The notes under the pieces were generated by a model. It was given only the letters and a program-made list of their open reading frames with translations, was not told the DNA's origin and made no database searches. A program made the position numbers and the translations under genes. Positions 7,301-15,077 of a DNA stretch of 47,721 nucleotides are shown one piece after another. The number at the start of each line of letters is the position of its first letter. The stretch's first letter is position 1. This DNA is from CAYUVF01 sp964448045 (GTDB lineage Bacteria; Bacteroidota; Rhodothermia; Rhodothermales; Salinibacteraceae), in assembly GCA_964448045.1 (NCBI GenBank), contig CAYUVF010000028.1, positions 1 through 47,721 of the forward strand. Reading direction: 5' to 3'.

Positions 7301-8869
7301 ATGCTTTCTTTCTTCTTTCGCGCCGGATGGCTGGTGCTCGGATGCGCGCTGCTGTTCGCCGCGTGCGACAGCGAAAATAGCGATCGCACCGAGCCGCCCG
7401 AGGCCCCGCCCTCCGATCCCGGAGCGGTAGCGTCGCATCCGGCCCGTATCGTGGCCGATGGTGATACGGACGACTGGGCGGCCCTCCGCCCGCTGGCCGA
7501 TGATCCGGCCGGCGATGCCCCTGCGGAGGGCGTGGACTTCCGGCGCGTATGGATGGCGCACGACGCCCAGTTCGTGTTTCTGCGCTTTGAGCTGGAGCGC
7601 GAGCGCAGCTTGCAAGAAGGCAACGATCTGACGCTTTTCATCGATACGGATAACGACGCGGCGACGGGCCGGGCCGCCCAAGGGCTGGGCGCCGAGGTCG
7701 TATGGACCTTTGGCGAGCGGTCGGGGCGCTACGTGAGCGCAAACGGTTCGCGCGAGATTGGACATCCGGCGCTGGGAATGGTTACCGCGCCTACCGTGAC
7801 ATCATCGACCTTCGAGGTCGCCTTCCGGCGCGAGGCGGAGCCGACAGGCCGGCCGCTCTTTCCCGGCGATACGCTGCGCATCGCCCTCGCCGATCAGCAG
7901 ACGAATGGCGACGCGCTGCCCGATGCCGAGAACGGCCTCACCTATCGCCTCACTTCCGCCGAGGACGTCTCCGCGCCAGAGCCTGCTGATCTGGAGCGCG
8001 CCGACGGGACGGCCCTACGGGTGATGTCGTACAACGTCGAGTTCGACGGGCTCTTCGAGGCCAACAAGGCGCCGCGCTTCCGCCGCATCTTCGCCGCCAC
8101 CCGGCCCGATGTGATCGGCTTCCAGGAGATCTACGATCACGACGCCGCAGTGACGCAGGAGCGGATGACCGAGCTGGCGCCCCTCGCTGAGGGCGGCACG
8201 TGGCACACCGCCAAAGCCGGGCGCGATCTCATCGCCGCCAGCCGCTATCCGATCGAGCAGACGTACACCATCGACGGCTATCAGAATTACAGGAGCGCCG
8301 GATTTGTCATCGACGCGCAGGACGCCCTCGGCTCCTCCGTTCTGCTCATCGTAACGCATCCGCCATGCTGCTCGGGAGGCACGCCGCCAGCCGATGTGCG
8401 GCGCCAGCAGGTTGTCGACGGCATTGTGGCGTTCCTCCGCGATGCGCAGACGGAGGGCGGCACGCTCGATCTGCCGGCGAACACGCCCATCATCATCACG
8501 GGCGATATGAACTTCGTGGGCGACCATCAGCAGCCTCTCACGCTGCGGACGGGCGAGATCATCAACACGGATCGGTACGGAGCTCCCATCGATCCCGATT
8601 GGGACGGCAGCCCGCTCACCGATGCGGCGCCACCCGTTACCGGTTGGCCGATGAACTTTACGTGGTACGACCTGGGCAGCTCGTTCGGGCCGGGGCGCCT
8701 CGACTACATTTATTATACCGACAGCGTACTGGACGGGCTGAAAAGCTACGTCCTCTTCACGCCGGGAATGACGCCCGATCGCCGCTCCGAAGCCGGGTTG
8801 CAGGAGCAGGACACGCCCGAAGCCGCCGATCACCTGCCGGTCGTCGTCGACTTCGCCGGGCGCGAGTAA
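7301..8869 (+). CDS. Lipoprotein with N-terminal beta-sandwich and EEP nuclease/phosphatase domain
   Basis: 522 residues. The signal peptide ends in a lipobox (LLFAAC, Cys at about 22), so the mature protein is anchored in the envelope. Residues about 45-215 look like a carbohydrate-binding (CBM9-like) sandwich: DGDTDDWAALRPLADDPAGD at the start and DLTLFIDTDNDAATG in the middle. Residues about 228-520 are an endonuclease/exonuclease/phosphatase domain: LRVMSYNVEFDGLF (metal/active-site Asn), PDVIGFQEIYDHD (metal Glu), THPPCCSGGTP, ITGDMNFVGD (Asp/Asn pair), PGRLDYIYYT, and the closing ADHLPVVVDF with catalytic Asp-His. Substrate is unknown; secreted EEP members cleave nucleic acids, sphingomyelin or phosphoinositides. 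Its last 40 bases overlap the end of the convergent gene. Confidence 0.8.
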   Translation: MLSFFFRAGWLVLGCALLFAACDSENSDRTEPPEAPPSDPGAVASHPARIVADGDTDDWAALRPLADDPAGDAPAEGVDFRRVWMAHDAQFVFLRFELERERSLQEGNDLTLFIDTDNDAATGRAAQGLGAEVVWTFGERSGRYVSANGSREIGHPALGMVTAPTVTSSTFEVAFRREAEPTGRPLFPGDTLRIALADQQTNGDALPDAENGLTYRLTSAEDVSAPEPADLERADGTALRVMSYNVEFDGLFEANKAPRFRRIFAATRPDVIGFQEIYDHDAAVTQERMTELAPLAEGGTWHTAKAGRDLIAASRYPIEQTYTIDGYQNYRSAGFVIDAQDALGSSVLLIVTHPPCCSGGTPPADVRRQQVVDGIVAFLRDAQTEGGTLDLPANTPIIITGDMNFVGDHQQPLTLRTGEIINTDRYGAPIDPDWDGSPLTDAAPPVTGWPMNFTWYDLGSSFGPGRLDYIYYTDSVLDGLKSYVLFTPGMTPDRRSEAGLQEQDTPEAADHLPVVVDFAGRE

Positions 8870-9921
8870 GCCGCCTCTGCGCCGGGCAGCGGCACGAACG
8901 CGAGGATAGTCGCGGGAAACCGATCCGTGGCGATCAAGAAGCCGCGCGTGCCGAGGCGTACGATCCCTTCCCAGTTGCGCGCGTCCGCCTTGGCAAGCCG
9001 GAGTGGGATCGGAGGACGCTCGGTGCGGCGGATACCGTGCGGAGTGTACTGAAACTCGACGAGCCGCTCGACGGCCTCCGACTGCTGATGGGTCGCGCCC
9101 ATGCCGTGTGTGAGCGCCAGCGAATCCGGAGCCGGGTTGAGGCGCTCCCGGTCTCCCGGATAGAAGTAGTTGATGGCCCAGAAGCGCCCGGTCGAGTCCG
9201 GCGCGGTGACATCGGTGATCCGGTACTCGATGATTGGGAAGGGCAGCGGGTCCATCGGCTGGAGGCGAGGGGTGAAGCGCTGCACCTGTGGGCGAGCGTT
9301 CACGCGGGCGCCATTGGCTTCGTAGACGGTGACGAGCGTATCGCCCACGGCCATCAGCGACTCGAAACTCATGTTGACGATCTGTGACTCCAGCGGGATC
9401 GGCGTGGCGGTGCCTGCGTCCATGCGCAGGGTATCGCCGCCGGCGGTGAAGGCCCCGCTCACGATGTAGCCCCGCATGGCGGCGTCGGTGGTGGCTTCGA
9501 TGACCAGGTAGACCCGGCCGTCATGCACGACGATTGCCTCGCAGCCCTGATACGTCGGGGTGGCGTCGCCCAGCCCGTCGGCCAGCACGGGGATCTCGCG
9601 GGGCTGCAGCGGGGGCGCGGCGGAATCAGCCAATGCGGTCTCAATCGCGGCCCGCGATAGTGCGAAGACGTACCCATCCGATTGCGATCCGGAAGAGCGC
9701 GGGTACTGGGGCAGGAGCAACAGCTGGTCGCCATGCCAAGTGAGTCCCGAGAGTTCAGCTTCAGCCGCAGCCGCCGGGCCGGTCAACGAAAGGGGATGGA
9801 CGGGCTGTTCCGGGAGGGCCGTTGACGCGGCGGACGGAGCCGTCTGGGGCGTCGACCGGCACGCCGGGAGCGTAGCGAGCAGGGCAGCACAGGCGAGGGC
9901 GAGCAACGAGCGGAGGCGCAT
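8830..9921 (-). CDS. Predicted lipoprotein, phytase/esterase-like beta-propeller
   Basis: 363 residues with a lipobox (LLATLPACRS, Cys about 21). The mature part has short repeated beta-strand blocks typical of a propeller: ELSGLTWHGDQLLLLPQYP, GYVFALSRAAIE, GCEAIVVHDGRVYLVIEA, SFESLMAVGDTLVTVYEANG, YRITDVTAPDSTGRFWAINYFYPGD, and WEGIVRLGTRGFLIATDR. The SGLTW / CEAIVV / EGIV pattern resembles the esterase-like domain of phytases and SdiA-regulated-type proteins; this is a remote family impression. Substrate and catalytic residues cannot be assigned. The gene runs tail-to-tail into the EEP lipoprotein gene (40-bp overlap) and is divergent from the TonB receptor, with a nested inverted repeat between their starts. 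Confidence 0.6.
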   Translation of the reverse strand: MRLRSLLALACAALLATLPACRSTPQTAPSAASTALPEQPVHPLSLTGPAAAAEAELSGLTWHGDQLLLLPQYPRSSGSQSDGYVFALSRAAIETALADSAAPPLQPREIPVLADGLGDATPTYQGCEAIVVHDGRVYLVIEATTDAAMRGYIVSGAFTAGGDTLRMDAGTATPIPLESQIVNMSFESLMAVGDTLVTVYEANGARVNARPQVQRFTPRLQPMDPLPFPIIEYRITDVTAPDSTGRFWAINYFYPGDRERLNPAPDSLALTHGMGATHQQSEAVERLVEFQYTPHGIRRTERPPIPLRLAKADARNWEGIVRLGTRGFLIATDRFPATILAFVPLPGAEAAYSRPAKSTTTGR

Positions 9922-9962
9922 GAGGCGAACAACAAAAGAACGAATGCGAACAGTGATTGAGC

Positions 9963-10018
9963 GGCCCGGTCATTACATGCAGGAGCAGGCACCATCTCCT
10001 GAGATGGTGCACCGGGCC
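9963..10018. promoter_or_regulatory. Nested inverted repeats between divergent genes (operator or structured leader)
   Basis: An inner perfect 10-bp inverted repeat, GCACCATCTC (9989-9998) and GAGATGGTGC (10001-10010), is separated by CT. An outer perfect 8-bp repeat, GGCCCGGT (9963-9970) and ACCGGGCC (10011-10018), encloses it, and the inner hairpin abuts the outer 3' arm directly. It sits between the minus gene starting at 9921 and the TonB receptor at 10070, so it is not a terminator of a flanking gene. It overlaps the expected -33 region of a TACGTTTG element at 10020-10027, which favours an operator. A folded RNA element is the alternative. It does not match a riboswitch consensus I can recall. 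Confidence 0.6.
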
Positions 10019-10019
10019 T

Positions 10020-10027
10020 TACGTTTG
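10020..10027 (+). promoter_or_regulatory. Candidate Bacteroidota -7 element of the TonB receptor operon
   Basis: TACGTTTG fits the TAnnTTTG -7 consensus of Bacteroidota primary-sigma promoters exactly. It lies about 43 bp before the TonB receptor ATG. A CTG, one mismatch from the TTG core of -33, lies 18 bp upstream within the inner inverted repeat. The assignment is by motif only. Confidence 0.45.
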
Positions 10028-10069
10028 GACCGGCACTAAACAGTTACTCGAATAAACGGATCGGGTGGG

Positions 10070-12394
10070 ATGCGAAGTATACGCCGCGTCATTGTTTTTA
10101 TCATGCTGATGGCCGCGGGAGCAGTGGGAACAGCGCATGCGCAGGCCCCCGGCACGATCGCCGGAACGGTCTTCGATGCGCCGTCGGGCGAGCCGCTGCC
10201 TGAGGTCAACGTGGTCGTGGTCGGAGCTATTTTCGGCGATGCGACGGATGCATCGGGCCGCTTCCAGATTGAGGGTGTGCCGCCAGGATCGTACACGGTG
10301 CAGGTGAGCACGCTGGGCTACCGTACGGCGCGGCGGACGATCACCGTCGAGGCCGGCGCGACGGCCACGGTGGAGTTCCGCCTGACGCCTTCGGAGGCCG
10401 CGACCGGTGCAGCGGCCGCCGTTGCCGATCCGGCCGAGTTGCAACCGATCGTTCGCATCGAGGAGCAGCGCCTCCGCGAGTTGAACGGCCCGGATGCAGG
10501 CGTGGCCCTGCGCACGATGCCGGGCGTCGAGGCTGCACGCCGCGGACCGCTGGGCTTCGATCCTAATGTGCGCGGCTTCACCGAAGCGCAGGTAGGCGTC
10601 TACCTCGACGGCATCCACTTGGTAGCCGGCAGTCCGCTGCGGATGCACACGCCGCTGAGCCCCGTCGATCCGACGGCCCTGCGCCGCATCGAGGTCGTCA
10701 AGGGCCCGTATGCGCTGACGCAGGGCGCGGGCGCGATGAGCACTATCCGGATGGAAACGCCTCCAGTAGAGCCGGGCGCGGCGGCGGGCGGCTATCTGCA
10801 GGGGAGCTTTCAGGGTACCAGCCCGGCTGCTGCGACCAGCGGTGCCCTCCGCGGATCACTCTTCGGCATCGGCTACGGGGTCCACGGCGCCTATCGCACG
10901 GGCAACGACTACACCGCAGGCAACGGTGCCTCCGTCCCGGCCGACTACGAATCGGGCGCCGTGCGCGGCACCCTCGTCTATCCGCTCACGCCCGTGTCGA
11001 AGCTGACCGTCATCGGCGGCTACCAGAACCAGCGCGATATCGATGATCCCCGGCGCCTGCTCCATACCGAGCGGAGCGAGACGGGGCAGGGGAGCGTTCG
11101 CTACCGGATGCAGCGCGAACGCGGCACGCTGCGCGGGCTCGACGTGCAGGCCTACGCGACGCAGACGCTCCACCGGATGACCAATGACGGCAAGCCCGCA
11201 GCCGCACGCGACACGTTCTCCGACGGCTCGTCGCGCCCGCCCGTCCATGTCACGGCCGACTCCGAAGTGCAGACCTTCGGCGGACGCGCCGGTGCCACGA
11301 TCGCTCCAGCTTCGAACTGGCGGCTGGAGGTGGGCGGCGACGTGGTGCACACCTACCGGGACGCAATTCGCGAGCGCATTCCGGAGGGGCCTATTTTCCT
11401 GATTGTTATCCCGCCCGATCAAGTATGGCCCGCCGTGACGATTACCGAGGCGGGGCTGTTCGCTCGAGCGGCGCGCCCGTGGGGGCCGGTCGATGTTGCG
11501 GCGACGGTGCGTGCCGACCTCGTCTGGGCCGATGCCGATCGGGCGAGCGCGGCCTTTCTGGACAATGCGGGCGGGCTGACGGAAGCCGACCTCCGCGCGA
11601 CCGAGACCAACTGGAGCGGGGCGCTCAATCTCGGCCTCCCGCTTTCCAAGCAGTGGACGCTGACGCTGGGCGGCGGTTCTGTCGTGCGCACCGCCGGCGC
11701 GCTCGAACGCTATGCCGACCGCTTCCTCGCAACCCGGGTGCCCTCAGCCGCCGAAACGCAGGGCAACCCCCGGCTCGATCCGGAGCGCAGCATGCAGGTC
11801 GATCTCGGGCTGGAGGGCGTGTTCGAGCGGGGCCGCCTTCATGTGAGCGCGTTCGCGCGGCGCATCAGCGACTACATCACGCTGGAGCCGACGACGATCG
11901 AGCCGCGGCTGCCGACGAGCCCCGGCATCGTATACCGCTACGTCAACGGTGAGGCTACCTTTTACGGGGGCGAGGTGCAAGGCCGCTACAAGGTGAATCC
12001 GCTGCTGACGCTGCGCGGGCACGGCAGCTACCTGTGGGGGCGCGACGCCTCGCTCGACGAGCCTGCCCTCGGCATCGTCCCGCTCTCTGGCGAGGTCACC
12101 GCGCGGGTGGACGTGCCCTTCAGCGAGAGCCTCTTTCTGGAGTCGACGCTGCACTGGTCTGCCAAGCAGGATCGGGTCGCATCGGCCCGTGGCGAAACGT
12201 CCACCGACGGCTACACGATTGCCGACGTGCGGCTGGGCGTCGCCCCTGCGCCGCGCACCACGCTAACACTCAGCCTCGAAAACATCACCGATACGGCGTA
12301 TGCGCATCCGCTTAATGCCCGGATCCCGGCCTCCGGAGCGCCTGTCCCCGAGCCGGGACGGACGCTGGCGGTCCAGCTGCGCGTGACGTTCTGA
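10070..12394 (+). CDS. TonB-dependent outer-membrane receptor, probably for copper
   Basis: 774 residues: signal peptide (cleavage near AHAQ, residue about 25), a carboxypeptidase-regulatory-like beta-sandwich (about 28-110: GTIAGTVFDAPSGEPLPEVNVVV, DASGRFQIEGVPPGSYTVQVSTLGY), a plug (ELNGPDAGVALRTMPGVEAARRG, NVRGFTEAQVGVYLDGI, RRIEVVKGPYALTQGAGAM), and a long barrel ending LAVQLRVTF. These receptors use TonB/ExbBD energy to import bound ligands. The four genes that follow all concern copper (SCO, PCu(A)C, SafE-like, CusF-like), so copper or a copper chelate is the likely ligand, as for NosA/OprC-type receptors. No selective ligand motif is visible, so substrate is inferred from context. The plug is short and lacks an obvious TonB box. 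138 bp separate it from the SCO gene. Confidence 0.85.
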   Translation: MRSIRRVIVFIMLMAAGAVGTAHAQAPGTIAGTVFDAPSGEPLPEVNVVVVGAIFGDATDASGRFQIEGVPPGSYTVQVSTLGYRTARRTITVEAGATATVEFRLTPSEAATGAAAAVADPAELQPIVRIEEQRLRELNGPDAGVALRTMPGVEAARRGPLGFDPNVRGFTEAQVGVYLDGIHLVAGSPLRMHTPLSPVDPTALRRIEVVKGPYALTQGAGAMSTIRMETPPVEPGAAAGGYLQGSFQGTSPAAATSGALRGSLFGIGYGVHGAYRTGNDYTAGNGASVPADYESGAVRGTLVYPLTPVSKLTVIGGYQNQRDIDDPRRLLHTERSETGQGSVRYRMQRERGTLRGLDVQAYATQTLHRMTNDGKPAAARDTFSDGSSRPPVHVTADSEVQTFGGRAGATIAPASNWRLEVGGDVVHTYRDAIRERIPEGPIFLIVIPPDQVWPAVTITEAGLFARAARPWGPVDVAATVRADLVWADADRASAAFLDNAGGLTEADLRATETNWSGALNLGLPLSKQWTLTLGGGSVVRTAGALERYADRFLATRVPSAAETQGNPRLDPERSMQVDLGLEGVFERGRLHVSAFARRISDYITLEPTTIEPRLPTSPGIVYRYVNGEATFYGGEVQGRYKVNPLLTLRGHGSYLWGRDASLDEPALGIVPLSGEVTARVDVPFSESLFLESTLHWSAKQDRVASARGETSTDGYTIADVRLGVAPAPRTTLTLSLENITDTAYAHPLNARIPASGAPVPEPGRTLAVQLRVTF

Positions 12395-12532
12395 TGGACA
12401 GGCGCCGACTTCTGCGAAAACCTGACGAGAATGGGGGCGAGCGGGGCGCTCAAGCCTGCCGCGGCGAAACGGAGGTGCGGCACGCGCTTTGTACCCTGAC
12501 AGGACATGTATTTACCATTCCGCCCACGCCCC

Positions 12533-13138
12533 ATGGACCGATCCCGATACGGATTTGCAGGCGCTGCGCTGCTCCTTGCGTTGCTGCTCATCGGCTGTCA
12601 GGAGCCGCAGGTGATCGACGATCTGAGCGACACCTCCTTTCATCTGGTCAATCACGACAGTACGGCCGTCACCTTTCCCGATGACTTTGCGGGCGATGTG
12701 CTGGTCGTAGGTTATATCTACACCCACTGCCCGGATATCTGCCCGGTCATCACGGCGAACATGAAGCAGATCCGGCAGGCGCTCGACGCGCCCGACGATG
12801 TGCAGTTTGTCACCGTCACCTTCGATCCGCGGCGCGACACTCCCGCCCGCCTGAAGAGCTACCGCACATCCTACAACCTGGACGGGACCTCGTGGCAATT
12901 CCTCACGGGCGACTCGACAGCCATCAATCGCTTCATGGACCGGATGAACATCTACCACGCCCCGGCTCCCCCCGCGCCCGACGTTGATTCTCTGACCGCT
13001 ATCCGAAATAATTCATATCTCGTGACCCATACCGATCAAATTACCCTGATCGACCAGCAGGGACGGGTGCGCGATCTCTTTAACGGGAGCCGCACCCCCT
13101 CCGATGTGGTGGTCGAATCGATCAATACGCTCCGTTAA
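12533..13138 (+). CDS. SCO1/SenC-family copper chaperone lipoprotein
   Basis: 201 residues from the ATG at 12533, chosen because it gives a compact lipoprotein signal (MDRSRYGFAGAALLLALLLIGC). The thioredoxin-like SCO domain has the copper-binding CxxxC in YIYTHCPDICPVIT (Cys about 66 and 70) and the distal histidine in YLVTHTDQ (about 165). VTVTFDPRRDTPARLKSY is a further family signature. SCO proteins metallate or reduce the CuA site of cytochrome c oxidase subunit II in the periplasm. It is second in the copper operon, 17 bp before the PCu(A)C gene, a classic partner for CuA assembly. A second SCO with different architecture is encoded at 24201-25043. Confidence 0.92.
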   Translation: MDRSRYGFAGAALLLALLLIGCQEPQVIDDLSDTSFHLVNHDSTAVTFPDDFAGDVLVVGYIYTHCPDICPVITANMKQIRQALDAPDDVQFVTVTFDPRRDTPARLKSYRTSYNLDGTSWQFLTGDSTAINRFMDRMNIYHAPAPPAPDVDSLTAIRNNSYLVTHTDQITLIDQQGRVRDLFNGSRTPSDVVVESINTLR

Positions 13139-13155
13139 CTGACTCTACCCACGCC

Positions 13156-13677
13156 ATGTTGGATGTGCACACGCTCCGAACGGGCTTTTTCTCGACGCTG
13201 ATCACGCTGCTGGGTGCGGCGACGCTCGCGCTCGCTGGATGCGCCTCGGAGGATCAGCCGGCGCAGGAAGAGGCGATGCCGCCGCTTCCGGATGACGAGC
13301 TGACGATCGAAGCGCCCTGGGCGCGGCCGGCCCCCTCGGGCGGGACGAGTGCGGTCTACTTCCGCCTCGCCAATGGCACTGCCGTCGCCGATACCCTCGT
13401 GGAGGTGCGCACCCCCGTGGCCGATAGTGTGGCGATCCACGAAACCATCCAGAATGCCGACATCACCCGTATGCGGCCGACGGGGCCCGTGGCGATCCCG
13501 GCGCAGCAGCGCGTCCCCCTGGAGCCGGGAGGCATCCACATCATGCTGATGCAGCTCAGCCAGCCACTGAGTGTGGGTAGCAATGTGCTTATCGATGTGG
13601 AGTTTGCCGAGGCGGGCGTCCGGCGTCTCAGCGTGCCGGTGCAAGAAACGCCGCCAAGTGCGACCTCACAGCAATAA
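13156..13677 (+). CDS. PCu(A)C periplasmic copper chaperone (lipoprotein)
   Basis: 173 residues. A lipobox (LALAGC) follows a hydrophobic signal. The domain starts at IEAPWARPAPSGGTSAVYFRLAN and contains the exact Cu(I)-binding spacing H-x10-M-x21-H-x-M: H95 and M106 in HETIQNADITRM, then His and Met of GGIHIMLM at about 128 and 130. Proteins of this family deliver Cu(I) to the CuA site of oxidase subunit II or to SCO. The gene lies 17 bp after the SCO gene and 7 bp before the SafE-like gene, so it is clearly in one operon. A short Pro/Ser/Gln tail is not part of the domain. Confidence 0.95.
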   Translation: MLDVHTLRTGFFSTLITLLGAATLALAGCASEDQPAQEEAMPPLPDDELTIEAPWARPAPSGGTSAVYFRLANGTAVADTLVEVRTPVADSVAIHETIQNADITRMRPTGPVAIPAQQRVPLEPGGIHIMLMQLSQPLSVGSNVLIDVEFAEAGVRRLSVPVQETPPSATSQQ

Positions 13678-13684
13678 CGAATCT

Positions 13685-14413
13685 ATGGACTGGGTCCTGG
13701 CTGGCCTTACGTTTGGGTTTGTGGGCAGCATCCACTGCATTGGGATGTGCGGCCCCCTCGCGTTGAGCCTGCCCGGGGCCCAGCAAAAGCGCTGGCGCTA
13801 CCTCGCCGAGCGTCTGCTCTACAATATCGGCCGCGCGATCACATACACCCTCCTCGGTGGCACCGTGGGAGCGCTGGGGGCGCTCGTGTCCATCGCGGGC
13901 TACCAGCAGTGGCTCTCCATCGGCATCGGCGTCGTGATGGTGCTGAGTGTGGTTATCCCGTGGGTGCAGCGGCAGGTGGGACTGCTGGAGCAGTGGCCGG
14001 CTCGCTTTCTGCGCCGCATGATGACGCCCATCCGCTCGCTCTATCAGCAGGGCGGGGCTGCGGCGATGCTGGGCGTAGGCATCCTTAACGGATTGCTACC
14101 CTGCGGCTTCGTTTACGCCGCGCTGGCAACTGCCGTCACGGCGGGCTCGGTCACCACCAGCATGGCCTTTATGGCAGCGTTCGGGTTGGGCACGATCCCG
14201 GCGATGTTTGGCGTCAGCGTCATGGACCGGCTGGCGAGTGCCACATGGCGAGCGCGGCTCCAGCGGCTCATCCCTGTGGGGGTGCTGGTCGTGGGGCTCC
14301 TGTTGATCGTGCGCGGGCTGTCGCTTGGCGTCTTCCTCAGCCCCGACCTGCGCGAGACCATTTTCACGCCGGGCGTGTGCCGCTTCATTCCGTTCGTCGA
14401 ACCCAGTGGGTGA
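13685..14413 (+). CDS. SafE/UreH-like membrane protein, likely copper handling for oxidase assembly
   Basis: 242 residues from the ATG at 13685 (7 bp after the previous stop). About six hydrophobic helices are visible. The first helix carries FGFVGSIHCIGMCGPLAL and the central part GILNGLLPCGFVYAALA. This paired Cys pattern is typical of the SafE/UreH-like (DsbD-related) group often found in cytochrome oxidase maturation or heavy-metal clusters. Its role is probably transmembrane copper or thiol-electron movement; the exact transported species is not known for this branch. It is fourth in the operon, 4 bp before the CusF-like gene. The C-terminus (LRETIFTPGVCRFIPF) has one further cysteine. 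Confidence 0.8.
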   Translation: MDWVLAGLTFGFVGSIHCIGMCGPLALSLPGAQQKRWRYLAERLLYNIGRAITYTLLGGTVGALGALVSIAGYQQWLSIGIGVVMVLSVVIPWVQRQVGLLEQWPARFLRRMMTPIRSLYQQGGAAAMLGVGILNGLLPCGFVYAALATAVTAGSVTTSMAFMAAFGLGTIPAMFGVSVMDRLASATWRARLQRLIPVGVLVVGLLLIVRGLSLGVFLSPDLRETIFTPGVCRFIPFVEPSG

Positions 14414-14417
14414 GCCC

Positions 14418-14798
14418 ATGCGGTGGTATCAGATCGGTCTGGCAGCCACCCTTGTCATGGGATTGATAGGGGGATGCGGCGGCTCCGACGAGCCGCGCGA
14501 TGAGCAGGTCTATGCCGATGTCCGCGCTGAATTTATGGGCACGGCCACGGAAGGGCGTGAAATCGTGGTCGACCACGAGCGAATCCCCGACTTTATGCCG
14601 TCGATGATGATGACGCTCCCCCTGGCCGATACGAGCGCCGTTCGCGGGCTGGAGGCGGGCGACAAGGTAGCTTTCGATCTCATCGTATCCGGTGCCTCAA
14701 TCCGGGTGGAAAACCTGCGCGCCCTGCCCGATACGGTCACGCTCGACCTCCCGGATGAGGCCGCCTCCGATACGGCGGCCCATTCACTAGATTTCTAA
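14418..14798 (+). CDS. CusF-like copper-binding lipoprotein
   Basis: 126 residues. The lipobox is GLIGGC (Cys about 19). A small OB-like domain follows, with EIVVDHERIPDFMPSMMMTLPLADTSAVRGLEAGDKVAFDLIV. The family core is an HxxIPxxMPxMxMxF-type segment in which a His and Met residues bind Cu(I). Here His at about 52 and the cluster MPSMMM are kept, while the tryptophan that caps copper in Escherichia coli CusF is replaced by Met/Pro context, as in many CusF-like domains linked to SCO proteins. It is last in the copper operon and its start follows the preceding stop by 4 bp. Expected role: periplasm-facing Cu(I) carrier or buffer. Confidence 0.85.
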   Translation: MRWYQIGLAATLVMGLIGGCGGSDEPRDEQVYADVRAEFMGTATEGREIVVDHERIPDFMPSMMMTLPLADTSAVRGLEAGDKVAFDLIVSGASIRVENLRALPDTVTLDLPDEAASDTAAHSLDF

Positions 14799-14821
14799 CG
14801 TAGACCCGCAGTGGGTTTGAT

Positions 14822-14851
14822 CGGGACGCCCTCCGTCTTCATCCCGTTTTT
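14822..14851 (+). terminator. Weak candidate terminator of the copper operon
   Basis: CGGGA (14822-14826) can pair with TCCCG (14842-14846), followed by TTTTT. The stem is only 5 bp with a 15-base loop, so the call is weak. Confidence 0.35.
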
Positions 14852-15077
14852 GCGTGACAAAGCCCCTTCGATCTCGCATCCTTACTGTGCGCTGTTTGGG
14901 CGCTCCCACCGGGGCTCGACGGCGTTTTATTGCGTATTTCAACGAAAAATGAAAACTAAGTGTCCGTCATTTTATATTTACCCTAAATTCAATGGGGTCG
15001 GTCACGCTTGCAAAGCTTGTAACGTACCTTTAACATCGCCATGCCCCTGACTGCTCAAACGCTGAAGCCCTGATCGA
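14852..15077 (+). promoter_or_regulatory. AT-rich leader and promoter region of the act operon
   Basis: This spacer before actA is markedly richer in A/T than its surroundings, especially 14930-15000 with TATATTTA around 14980. That octamer also forms the candidate -7 box before the cold-shock gene. Further down, TACCTTTA occurs about 15024-15031. No clear TTG partner at 19-21 bp was found for either box. A 79-codon plus frame crossing this stretch does not look like protein. Confidence 0.4.

Noticed and set aside
9989..10010. thi-box (TPP riboswitch) because of CTGAGAT
   Set aside because: The other conserved TPP parts (the GGGGTGC-type arm and the ACCTGAT...GGGTAAT segment) are not present, and the downstream genes point to copper.
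14811..15050. Possible 79-residue protein between the copper operon and actA
   Set aside because: AT-rich promoter-like region, no ribosome site, and unusual composition; more likely the leader of the act operon.
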